Assembly: GCA_947480465.1 (NCBI GenBank)
Contig: CANKCT010000072.1
Span: 1 to 5,335, forward strand
Direction of reading: 5' to 3'
DNA from: Actinomycetota bacterium
GTDB lineage: Bacteria; Actinomycetota; Actinomycetes; Nanopelagicales; Nanopelagicaceae
DNA: 5,335 nt
Under the pieces are notes generated by a model. It was not told the origin of the DNA and ran no database searches. It worked only from the letters and a program-made list of their open reading frames with translations. Positions 1 to 5,335 of the stretch are shown here, one piece after another. Position 1 is the stretch's first letter. Every line of letters starts with the position of its first letter. The position numbers and the translations under genes are program-made.

Positions 1-249
1 ATTAAAGCTGGAACACAGAGTGGAACTCCTATTGCTATAAAAGGTAAAGGAATGACGCGACTTCGCCATGGTGGACGAGGCGACCTCATTGTTCATATTG
101 AAGTTGCGACACCTACGAAGTTGAACCGCGAGGAAGAGGATTTACTAAAGAAATTCGCCGAGCTCCGTGGAGAAAAATCTGGTGATGCCCATGTTAAGGG
201 TCACGACGGTGGCATCTTTTCCAAGATAAAAGGCGCGTTTTCTAAATAA
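1..249 (+). CDS. dnaJ: DnaJ co-chaperone, C-terminal end (5' truncated by window)
   Basis: Frame 1 is open from the first base to the TAA at 247-249 and encodes the last 82 residues of a DnaJ (Hsp40) protein. Visible parts are the end of C-terminal beta domain II, with A-G-T-Q-S-G-T near fragment residues 3-9 and K-G-K-G-M-T-R-L-R-H-G-G-R-G-D-L-I-V at 14-31. After it come the usual T-P-T-K-L-N-x-E-E-x-D-L-L segment (37-49), a charged linker and a hydrophobic/basic tail ending G-I-F-S-K-I-K-G-A-F-S-K. In the family, this domain holds unfolded substrate and supports dimerisation while the J domain (outside the window) stimulates DnaK ATPase. The in-frame ATG at 52 is an internal methionine, not a start. 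In Actinobacteria a dnaJ directly before rsmE is usually the paralogue that follows hrcA. I infer that here, but hrcA lies upstream and cannot be checked. Confidence 0.95.
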   Translation: MKAGTQSGTPIAIKGKGMTRLRHGGRGDLIVHIEVATPTKLNREEEDLLKKFAELRGEKSGDAHVKGHDGGIFSKIKGAFSK

Positions 250-959
250 TGCTGACTCTATTCTTTGTCGAGGATTTACCAACTCAGATTGGTCAAATCT
301 ATGAGTTCGATAATGAGGATGCACAGCACGCTGTCCGCGTTTTACGAATGTCTGCAGGTGAGATTTTCATGCTTGCTGATGGAACAGGTTCTTGGAGCCA
401 AGTCAAAGCATTTGCAGTGAAGAAGAAATCGATTGAAGTCGAAGTAATGATGAGTGGATTTCAAGAAGCTCTCCCAACAACCATCACCGTTGTTCAAGCA
501 CTACCTAAGAGTGATCGCTCCAAAGAAGCAATTGAACTTTTGACAGAGGCGGGTGTCGATCGAATTGTGCCGTGGGCGGCAGCTCGCAGTATTGGAAAAG
601 GTTCGGATAAATTCGCAGTCACTGCCCGTGAAGCGAGCAAGCAATCACGCAGACTAAGAATTCCAGAGGTAACGGATGTTGCTACAACGGAGCAAATCTG
701 TGAGGCAATCAAGTTAAGTGATCTAGCTTTAGTTTTCCATGAGAGCGCCGCTGTCAAACTTAGTGATTGCGTTTCTTCACATAATGTCGCGCACTTACTT
801 ATCATCATTGGCCCTGAAGGTGGAATCACCCAAAGCGAGCTTGATGCTTTTACTAGCGCTGGTGCAAAAGTGGCGTTAATGGGTCGACCAATTCTGCGTT
901 CGGCACATGCTGGAATCGCTGCAGTCGCCGCAGTTTCTGCACTTTTGAAGGTATGGTAA
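249..959 (+). CDS. rsmE: 16S rRNA (uracil-1498-N3)-methyltransferase RsmE
   Basis: This 236-residue protein has the normal family length. RsmE uses SAM to methylate N3 of U1498 in helix 44 of 16S rRNA in the cytoplasm. The N-terminal PUA-like domain shows H-A-V-R-V-L-R-M at residues 27-34. The SPOUT (trefoil-knot) catalytic domain starts near 77 with Q-A-L-P-K-S-D-R (83-90) and the E-L-L-T-E-A-G-V-D-R-I-V-P block (96-108). It continues with S-K-Q-S-R-R-L-R-I-P-E-V (130-141), the SAM-pocket I-G-P-E-G-G (187-192) and M-G-R-P-I-L-R (211-217). After that Arg the usual T-x-T-A reads S-A-H-A (218-221), a departure at a conserved threonine. The ATG at 249-251 shares its first base with the dnaJ stop (TAATG). 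The only SD-like bases are AAGG at 230-233, rather far upstream, so translational coupling to dnaJ is likely. Confidence 0.96.
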   Translation: MLTLFFVEDLPTQIGQIYEFDNEDAQHAVRVLRMSAGEIFMLADGTGSWSQVKAFAVKKKSIEVEVMMSGFQEALPTTITVVQALPKSDRSKEAIELLTEAGVDRIVPWAAARSIGKGSDKFAVTAREASKQSRRLRIPEVTDVATTEQICEAIKLSDLALVFHESAAVKLSDCVSSHNVAHLLIIIGPEGGITQSELDAFTSAGAKVALMGRPILRSAHAGIAAVAAVSALLKVW

Positions 960-963
960 TTGC

Positions 964-1311
964 GTGGCCCTGGATTTAAACTGCATCTTTTGTAAAATAG
1001 TCACTGGTGATATTCCAGCGCAGATTGTTTACCGCAGTGACAATGTTGTTGCTTTTGACGACATAACTCCACAAGCACCAACTCATGTTTTGATAATCCC
1101 GACGATCCACGTAGAAAATATTGGTGACTTGGCGCAATTGTCGCCAACCATCACCGCAGACCTATTTTCTGTCGCCAAGCAGATAGCTGCCGAAAGAGGT
1201 CTTTCAGGCTTTAGAAATGTGCTCAATACCGGCGAAGAAGCTGGCCAGAGCGTTTTTCACGCTCACTTACATCTGATTGGCGGCCGTTCACTGGCATGGC
1301 CACCGGGTTAA
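964..1311 (+). CDS. HIT-family (HinT-like) purine nucleoside phosphoramidase/nucleotide hydrolase
   Basis: This 115-residue protein is close to the usual HinT length. The N-terminal C-I-F-C (C7, C10) is the zinc-type pair seen in many bacterial HinT proteins. The histidine triad H-A-H-L-H-L-I lies at residues 99-105, preceded by G-Q-S-V-F (94-98) and followed by G-G-R (106-108) and a terminal W-P-P-G (112-115), as in Hint1. The middle H101 is the expected nucleophile and S96 matches the conserved active-site serine. H41 in T-H-V-L-I-I-P is the fourth conserved histidine. HinT enzymes hydrolyse aminoacyl-AMP and nucleoside phosphoramidates; the physiological substrate here is unknown. The start is GTG at 964, four bases after the rsmE stop, and it places C-I-F-C at the normal distance from the N terminus. 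A GAAGG at 947-951 is a weak, distant ribosome-binding site. Confidence 0.93.
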   Translation: MALDLNCIFCKIVTGDIPAQIVYRSDNVVAFDDITPQAPTHVLIIPTIHVENIGDLAQLSPTITADLFSVAKQIAAERGLSGFRNVLNTGEEAGQSVFHAHLHLIGGRSLAWPPG

Positions 1312-1329
1312 AGATAGATTAAGCCCCAC

Positions 1330-2310
1330 ATGGAGCGCACATTAATTACGGTACCTATCGCGATCCCTATGGTCGCACTCATTGGTCCACATGATGACAA
1401 TCTCAGAGCTGTTGAAGCGGCCTTTCCATCTGTCAATATCACTGTTCGAGGAAATGAAATTACTCTTCGCGGCCCACATAGTGACTGTGCAAATTTAGAA
1501 AATCTCTTTGCCGAGCTAATGGTTGTCATTCGCTCCGGAAATAACTTAACTGTTGAAGCCGTGAATAGATCAATCGCAATGTTAGAAAAAACTCCAGTTG
1601 ATCATCCAGCAGAAGTTCTATCTCTAAATATTCTTAGCAATCGTGGCCGAACTATTCGCCCGAAGACAGCCAATCAAAAAAGATATGTAGATGCTATCGA
1701 GGATCACACAATCACGTTTGGAATTGGACCAGCAGGAACTGGAAAAACTTATTTAGCAATGGCGATGGCCATATCTGCCCTGCAGAGTAAGCGCGTAAAC
1801 CGAATAATCTTGACTAGACCTGCGGTAGAAGCTGGTGAGCATTTAGGATTTTTGCCAGGAACATTGAGTGAAAAAATTGATCCTTACTTGCGCCCATTAT
1901 TTGATGCACTCCATGACATGATAGATATCGAAACGGTCCCGCGTTTAATGCAATCAGGGGTTATCGAAGTTGCGCCACTTGCATATATGCGCGGACGCTC
2001 TCTCAACGATGCTTTTATTATTCTGGATGAAGCTCAGAACACGACACCCGAGCAGATGAAGATGTTTTTAACCCGTCTTGGATTCGGCTCGAAGATGGTT
2101 ATTACTGGCGACGTTACACAAGTGGATTTACCTAATGGTCAACACTCTGGCCTGCGCGTTGTCCGAGATATTTTGGGCAACATAGATGACATAGCTTTTC
2201 TTGAATTGACTGCCGAAGACGTTGTTCGACACAGATTAATCGGAGACATTGTTAAGGCTTATGATAATTTTGATGAGCAGCGCCAAGCTCTACGTCCGAT
2301 TCGGCAATAA
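1330..2310 (+). CDS. phoH: PhoH-like (YbeZ-type) P-loop ATPase
   Basis: This 326-residue protein has the usual length of chromosomal PhoH/YbeZ. An N-terminal small domain (about 10-70) contains D-N-L-R-A-V-E and V-R-G-N-E-I-T-L-R-G, as is typical. The superfamily 1-like ATPase core has Walker A G-P-A-G-T-G-K-T at 133-140, L-T-R-P-A-V-E-A-G-E-x-L-G-F-L-P-G at 161-177 and Walker B F-I-I-L-D-E-A-Q-N at 229-237. It also has the sensor-like T-G-D-x-T-Q-x-D-L-P at 259-268 and V-V-R-H-R-L-I at 298-304, which carries the expected arginine-finger region. All key residues are intact. YbeZ is an ATPase/putative RNA helicase that works with YbeY in 16S rRNA maturation, and ybeY follows immediately. The ATG at 1330 is the first standard start after an in-frame TAG at 1315-1317, so the start is nearly forced. 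No SD sequence precedes it. Confidence 0.96.
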   Translation: MERTLITVPIAIPMVALIGPHDDNLRAVEAAFPSVNITVRGNEITLRGPHSDCANLENLFAELMVVIRSGNNLTVEAVNRSIAMLEKTPVDHPAEVLSLNILSNRGRTIRPKTANQKRYVDAIEDHTITFGIGPAGTGKTYLAMAMAISALQSKRVNRIILTRPAVEAGEHLGFLPGTLSEKIDPYLRPLFDALHDMIDIETVPRLMQSGVIEVAPLAYMRGRSLNDAFIILDEAQNTTPEQMKMFLTRLGFGSKMVITGDVTQVDLPNGQHSGLRVVRDILGNIDDIAFLELTAEDVVRHRLIGDIVKAYDNFDEQRQALRPIRQ

Positions 2311-2748
2311 ATGAGCATCGAAGTAACAAACTCTTCCGGACGATTGGTGCCAAGCAGTGAAGTAACTTCACTGCTCACTTTTGCGATGAATCAGCTTGAC
2401 CTTAATCCAGAGTGCGATTTAAGCGTGGGCTTTATCGATGATGACTACATGACTGAGCTCCATGTTAAGTGGATGGATGAACCTGGCAGTACTGACGTAC
2501 TTTCATTTCCTATGGATATGCCAGAAAATGTGGGTGATGCTGTAACTCTTGGCGACATCATGATTAGTCCGGATTTCGCTGCGGAGCAAGCCAAAGTTGC
2601 CGGACATTCCACCGAACATGAGATTTTTATCTTGGCCACTCACGGCTTGTTGCACATTATTGGGTATGACCATGCTGATCCAGCCGAAGAGCGCGTGATG
2701 TTTGCGCTGCAAGAAGATTTAGTAAAGAAATGGAAGCAGTCTCAATGA
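2311..2748 (+). CDS. ybeY: Endoribonuclease YbeY (16S rRNA maturation)
   Basis: This 145-residue protein is of normal family length (UPF0054). YbeY is a zinc-dependent single-strand endoribonuclease needed for 16S rRNA 3'-end maturation and 70S ribosome quality control. The zinc motif H-G-L-L-H-I-I-G-Y-D-H is complete at 111-121 (H111, H115, H121). The conserved T-D-V-L-S-F-P is at 61-67 and L-G-D-I-M-I-S at 80-86. The segment before T-D-V-L-S-F-P reads H-V-K-W-M-D-E-P-G-S (51-60). By ungapped alignment M55 sits where Escherichia coli has the functionally important Arg59, and W-M-D appears usual in actinobacterial YbeY (recalled, not searched). The ATG follows the phoH stop with no gap and no SD, so it is probably translated by coupling. 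Its TGA overlaps the next start. Confidence 0.96.
   Translation: MSIEVTNSSGRLVPSSEVTSLLTFAMNQLDLNPECDLSVGFIDDDYMTELHVKWMDEPGSTDVLSFPMDMPENVGDAVTLGDIMISPDFAAEQAKVAGHSTEHEIFILATHGLLHIIGYDHADPAEERVMFALQEDLVKKWKQSQ
2732..2736 (+). promoter_or_regulatory. Shine-Dalgarno GGAAG that decides the CNNM-protein start
   Basis: GGAAG lies 8 bases before ATG 2745, inside the end of ybeY. The competing in-frame ATG at 2730 would overlap this site and has only a weak purine run upstream. The SD plus the ATGA stop-start overlap favours 2745. This is a sequence-only call. Confidence 0.5.
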
Positions 2749-4022
2749 GTCCGATCGCAATTATTAGCATCATTGCTCTCTTAGCTTTTGCCGGTTTTCT
2801 GGCAGCGAGTGAATCTGCGCTTACCTCAATTTCACGAATCGTTGTTGAAGAGCTCGAAGGAAAGCGCGGGGGAGCGCTGTTGCGCAAATACAGCGTCCAA
2901 CCAGCGCGCTACCTCAACGTAATTCTCCTCGTTCGTAAATTGTGTGAATTCACTGCCACCGTTTTGCTGGCCTCAATTTTGTTGCGCAATTATCCTTCGG
3001 CGCAAGCTATGGCTTTAACCGTACTTATTATGGTTGTTCTTTCCTACGTCGTCGTCGGGGTAGGCCCACGTACATTAGGTAAGCAGCAACCACATAAATA
3101 TGCGCGTTCCGGAATAATTGTCGCTTACGGCCTTGCGATTTTGTTGGGACCTGTTACTAAACTTTTAATAACTGTTGGTAATGCGATTACACCGGGCAAG
3201 GGTTTTCGTTCTGGACCATTTACTTCAGAGGCAGAGTTGCGTGATCTTGTAGATCAAGCACACGAACGCGGTCTGGTTGAGTCCGATGAACACGAGATGA
3301 TTCACTCAGTTTTTGAGCTAGGCGATACTCTGGTGCGAGAATTAATGGTGCCACGCACTGAAATGGTATGGATTGAAAAAGATAAAACTTTGCGTCAAGG
3401 CCTCTCTCTGGCACTTCGTTCTGGCTTTTCGAGAATTCCAGTTGTAGGAACTGGTCCTGATAACATCATTGGAATTGTCTATGTCAAGGATTTAGCAAAG
3501 CGGGCGTTAGATCATCATGAGGCCGAACAGAGTGAAAACATCGAGCAGCATATGCGGCCAGCAAATTTTGTCCCAGAGATAAAAATGGCAGATGAGTTAC
3601 TGAAAGAGATGCAACGAGATCAGATTCACTTGGCCATAGTTGTTGATGAGTATGGTGGCACTGCTGGAATTATTACTATTGAAGATATTATTGAAGAAAT
3701 CGTGGGTGAGATTGAAGATGAATTTGATGACGGAGAAGATCACTTCACTTGGCTTTCACCTGATAAAGCCCGGGCTAAAGCCTCACTTCATATAGAGGAT
3801 TTAGCGGACGAGCTAAAGATTGAAATCAATGAATCAGATTTTGAAGATGTTGACACAATTGGCGGACTTATGGCGCAGAAACTTGGAAGAGTTCCTATCG
3901 CCGGGAGCACAGTTTCTCTCAATGGTTGGACAATAACTTCGGAGCGACCATTGGGAAGACGTCGTCGAATAAGTAGCGTATTGATTGAGCGGCTAGAGAC
4001 TGAAGTTGAAGACCACGAATAA
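2745..4022 (+). CDS. CNNM/CBS/CorC_HlyC membrane protein (hemolysin-C-like, putative ion or amine transporter)
   Basis: From ATG 2745 this is 425 residues with three modules. The N-terminal CNNM (DUF21) membrane domain spans about 1-150, with hydrophobic segments near 3-22, 55-80, 88-108 and 122-146, the S-E-S-A-L motif at 22-26 and V-G-P-R-T-L-G at 106-112. A cytoplasmic CBS pair covers about 200-325, with M-V-P-R-T-E-M at 201-207 and [16 protein letters not shown] at 299-314. It is followed by an acidic stretch (320-332). The C-terminal CorC_HlyC domain covers about 335-420, with D-T-I-G-G-L at 370-375 and a basic R-R-R-R near 405-408. Relatives include Mg2+ transporters (CorC/CNNM) and polyamine exporters (YtfL/PaeA). 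The hemolysin name is historical, and I cannot tell the substrate from sequence. An earlier in-frame ATG at 2730 would add five residues. I prefer 2745 because it gives an ATGA overlap with ybeY and has GGAAG at a good distance. Confidence 0.92.
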   Translation: MSPIAIISIIALLAFAGFLAASESALTSISRIVVEELEGKRGGALLRKYSVQPARYLNVILLVRKLCEFTATVLLASILLRNYPSAQAMALTVLIMVVLSYVVVGVGPRTLGKQQPHKYARSGIIVAYGLAILLGPVTKLLITVGNAITPGKGFRSGPFTSEAELRDLVDQAHERGLVESDEHEMIHSVFELGDTLVRELMVPRTEMVWIEKDKTLRQGLSLALRSGFSRIPVVGTGPDNIIGIVYVKDLAKRALDHHEAEQSENIEQHMRPANFVPEIKMADELLKEMQRDQIHLAIVVDEYGGTAGIITIEDIIEEIVGEIEDEFDDGEDHFTWLSPDKARAKASLHIEDLADELKIEINESDFEDVDTIGGLMAQKLGRVPIAGSTVSLNGWTITSERPLGRRRRISSVLIERLETEVEDHE

Positions 4023-4038
4023 GCGATAGAATCACCTA
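4006..4038 (+). promoter_or_regulatory. Candidate internal promoter for a leaderless FAH-gltX transcript
   Basis: TAGAAT at 4027-4032 matches five of six bases of the TATAAT -10 consensus. It ends six bases before the FAH ATG at 4039, so the expected transcription start falls on or next to the start codon. TTGAAG at 4006-4011 is a possible -35 (four of six to TTGACA) with a short 15-base spacer. The 16-base gap has no SD-like AGGA or GGAG, which fits leaderless translation, a common mode in Actinobacteria. The site lies mostly in the end of the upstream gene and its gap, and a match of this kind could arise by chance. Confidence 0.4.
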
Positions 4039-4824
4039 ATGCGTATTGTTCGTTTTTCTCCCGGTCCTGATGCAGGTCTTGGTAGCGATCCACTTTTCGG
4101 CATCCTAGAAGACGATGGATTAATACATGTCATCACGGGAGACCCAATTTATTCGGGCATTCAAAAGACTGCGGCAACAATCGAACTGGGCAAAGTTCGA
4201 CTTTTAGCACCGGTGATTCCTCGCTCAAAAGTCGTTTGTGTGGGTAAAAACTATGCTGACCATGCAGCTGAAATGGGTGGAGTTGTTCCCGAAGAACCAA
4301 TTATTTTCCTCAAGCCAAATACGTCAGTTATCGGCCCACAGGACACGATAGTTTGGCCAGAGATGTCAGATCGCATAGATCACGAATCCGAACTCGCAAT
4401 CGTGATCGGTCGACTTTGTAAAGATGTTCCAATTGAACGCGTCAATGATGTGATTTTTGGCTACACAATCGCTAATGACGTAACAGCTCGAGACCTTCAA
4501 CAAAAAGATGGTCAGTGGACTCGTGCCAAGAGTTTCGACACGTTCTGCCCAATTGGTCCTTGGATTGATACTGATTTTGTGCCTGGAACTCAAAAGATTA
4601 CTGCCACAGTAAATGGCGAAATAAAGCAGTCGGCTCAACTCAGTGACATGATTTTTAAAGTTCCCGAGATCATTAACTTTGTATCCCGAGTGATGACCTT
4701 GCTACCAGGAGACATTATTTTGACAGGAACTCCAGCTGGTATTGGTCCAATGATTGCTGGTGGAACCACAACTATGCATATTGAGGGTCTTGGCGAATTA
4801 ACAAACAAAGTGAGTCAACGGTGA
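4039..4824 (+). CDS. Fumarylacetoacetate hydrolase (FAH) family protein
   Basis: This 261-residue protein is typical of the short bacterial FAH/HpcE/YcgM-like enzymes. These cleave or isomerise beta-diketo and oxo-acid substrates (acylpyruvates, oxaloacetate, homoprotocatechuate-pathway intermediates) using Mg2+ or Mn2+. A short N-terminal domain (1-60, starting M-R-I-V-R-F) precedes the catalytic fold. Visible are [12 protein letters not shown] at 68-79 (H75 and E78 as the likely catalytic pair) and the metal ligands E116 and E118 in D-H-E-S-E-L-A. D147 is in [12 protein letters not shown] (141-152), K164 in R-A-K-S-F-D (162-167) and T-G-T-P-A-G-I-G at 229-236. All expected active-site residues are present, so it should be an active enzyme, but the substrate cannot be named. 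An in-frame TAG at 4027-4029 makes ATG 4039 the first possible standard start. Its stop overlaps gltX, a pairing seen in other Actinobacteria, where no functional link is established that I know of. Confidence 0.92.
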   Translation: MRIVRFSPGPDAGLGSDPLFGILEDDGLIHVITGDPIYSGIQKTAATIELGKVRLLAPVIPRSKVVCVGKNYADHAAEMGGVVPEEPIIFLKPNTSVIGPQDTIVWPEMSDRIDHESELAIVIGRLCKDVPIERVNDVIFGYTIANDVTARDLQQKDGQWTRAKSFDTFCPIGPWIDTDFVPGTQKITATVNGEIKQSAQLSDMIFKVPEIINFVSRVMTLLPGDIILTGTPAGIGPMIAGGTTTMHIEGLGELTNKVSQR

Positions 4825-5335
4825 GTAAGAAAGTTAAAGTTCGTTTCGCGCCTTCACCAACTGGAGATTTGCATGTTGGAAATATTCGTACCGCGCTCTT
4901 TGACTGGGCTTATGCCCGTCATACGGGAGGAACTTTTCTCTTTCGTATCGAAGATACCGACACAACTCGTGTGACCGATGAGTACATCAATGCCGCAATT
5001 GATACGCTCAAATGGTTAGGGCTCGACTGGGATGAGGGCCCAGAAGTTGGTGGCGATAATGGCCCATACTTGCAATCTCAGCGTTTGGATATTTATGCTC
5101 ATTGGGCAGCAAAATTTATTGAACAAAAAGATGCCTATCACTGTTACTGCTCGCCTGAAGAGCTAGAAGCGGTTCGTGAAGCCCAACGCGCAGCAAATCA
5201 AGCGCCTGGTTACAACGGGCATTGCCGCGATTTAACGGCAGATCAAATCGCAGAGTACAAGTCACTAGGACGTGCAGCCGTTGTTCGCATGCGTATGCCA
5301 GATGGCGGAACTACTTTTAATGATTTAATCCGCGG
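4821..5335 (+). CDS. gltX: Glutamyl-tRNA synthetase, N-terminal part (3' truncated by window)
   Basis: The frame is open from GTG 4821 to the window end, giving 171 complete codons of a class I glutamyl-tRNA synthetase (normally about 470-500 residues). The enzyme charges tRNA-Glu with glutamate using ATP. The start [15 protein letters not shown] (1-15) is followed by the HIGH-type signature H-V-G-N at 18-21. Next come R-T-A-L-F-D-W-A at 23-30, the F-R-I-E-D-T-D block at 41-47 and [10 protein letters not shown] at 65-74. An insertion with C108-Y-C110 and later G-H-C135-R-D resembles the zinc site of Escherichia coli GluRS, but the fourth position holds Asp137 rather than His. The KMSKS loop and anticodon-binding domain lie beyond the window. 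The GTG overlaps the FAH stop (GTGA), implying co-translation. Whether this enzyme is discriminating or also charges tRNA-Gln cannot be judged here. Confidence 0.96.
   Translation, partial: MSKKVKVRFAPSPTGDLHVGNIRTALFDWAYARHTGGTFLFRIEDTDTTRVTDEYINAAIDTLKWLGLDWDEGPEVGGDNGPYLQSQRLDIYAHWAAKFIEQKDAYHCYCSPEELEAVREAQRAANQAPGYNGHCRDLTADQIAEYKSLGRAAVVRMRMPDGGTTFNDLIR

Noticed and set aside
52..249. Stand-alone 65-residue small protein
   Set aside because: The same frame is open to base 1, and the residues before the ATG continue the DnaJ C-terminal domain, so this is a gene fragment and not a separate gene.
494..829. 111-codon open frame on the minus strand inside rsmE
   Set aside because: It lies wholly antisense to a clear RsmE gene, has no recognisable domain, and is best explained as a shadow of the coding frame.
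2730..2744. Upstream in-frame ATG as the start of the CNNM/CBS protein
   Set aside because: It adds only M-E-A-V-S before the hydrophobic start, lacks a good SD, and loses the ATGA overlap and the GGAAG placed before ATG 2745. It remains possible.
3767..3776. Perfect 10-base palindrome AGCCCGGGCT, considered as a terminator or operator
   Set aside because: It is inside the coding sequence of the CorC_HlyC domain, has no loop and no following T-run, and is short enough to be chance.
4012..4041. Terminator between the CNNM gene and the FAH gene
   Set aside because: No stem-loop followed by a T-run can be drawn in the 16-base gap or the flanking codons, so some read-through is expected.
3788..4093. 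101-codon minus-strand open frame spanning the CNNM/FAH junction
   Set aside because: It is antisense to two well-supported genes and has no recognisable motif. It covers the gap, but nothing suggests a real gene.
1..5335. Defence system, mobile element or other novel multi-gene system
   Set aside because: Every base outside gaps of 18 or fewer falls in a recognised housekeeping family on one strand. There are no repeats, transposases, integrases, atypical composition or unknown genes.

Overview
This window is a fully packed, single-strand (+) run of eight housekeeping genes. The first is cut off at its 5' end and the last at its 3' end. The longest non-coding gap is 18 bases, and most junctions overlap or abut. 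I see no mobile element, RNA gene, CRISPR array, long repeat or rho-independent terminator.

The organism looks like an actinobacterium. The RsmE, YbeY (W-M-D-x-P-G in place of the usual Arg-containing stretch), CNNM/CBS (V-G-P-R-T-L-G) and FAH sequences resemble actinobacterial versions, and so does the order dnaJ - rsmE - HIT - phoH - ybeY - CNNM/CBS protein. Base composition is moderate (mid-40s % GC by eye, not computed), which is low for the phylum. Together with the extreme packing this would fit a streamlined freshwater lineage such as Nanopelagicales (acI). That placement is inference from general knowledge, not from a search.

Layout: 1-249 is the C-terminal end of dnaJ. 249-959 is rsmE, whose ATG shares a base with the dnaJ stop. 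964-1311 is a HinT-like HIT hydrolase with a GTG start. 1330-2310 is phoH (ybeZ), 2311-2748 is ybeY (no gap), and 2745-4022 is a CNNM/CBS/CorC-C membrane protein (ATGA overlap). 4039-4824 is an FAH-family enzyme and 4821-5335 is the start of gltX (GTGA overlap).

Functionally, the first part groups a co-chaperone with small-ribosomal-subunit maturation: RsmE methylates 16S rRNA, YbeY is an rRNA-processing endonuclease, and PhoH/YbeZ is its usual ATPase partner. The second part (FAH plus gltX) is a separate actinobacterial pair. The 16-base gap between the two parts holds a TAGAAT -10-like hexamer placed so that transcription could begin at or next to the FAH ATG, which has no Shine-Dalgarno sequence. 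This is the best candidate for an internal, leaderless promoter. I found no undescribed system here. The remaining points of interest are a few residue-level departures in conserved motifs and how translation starts.
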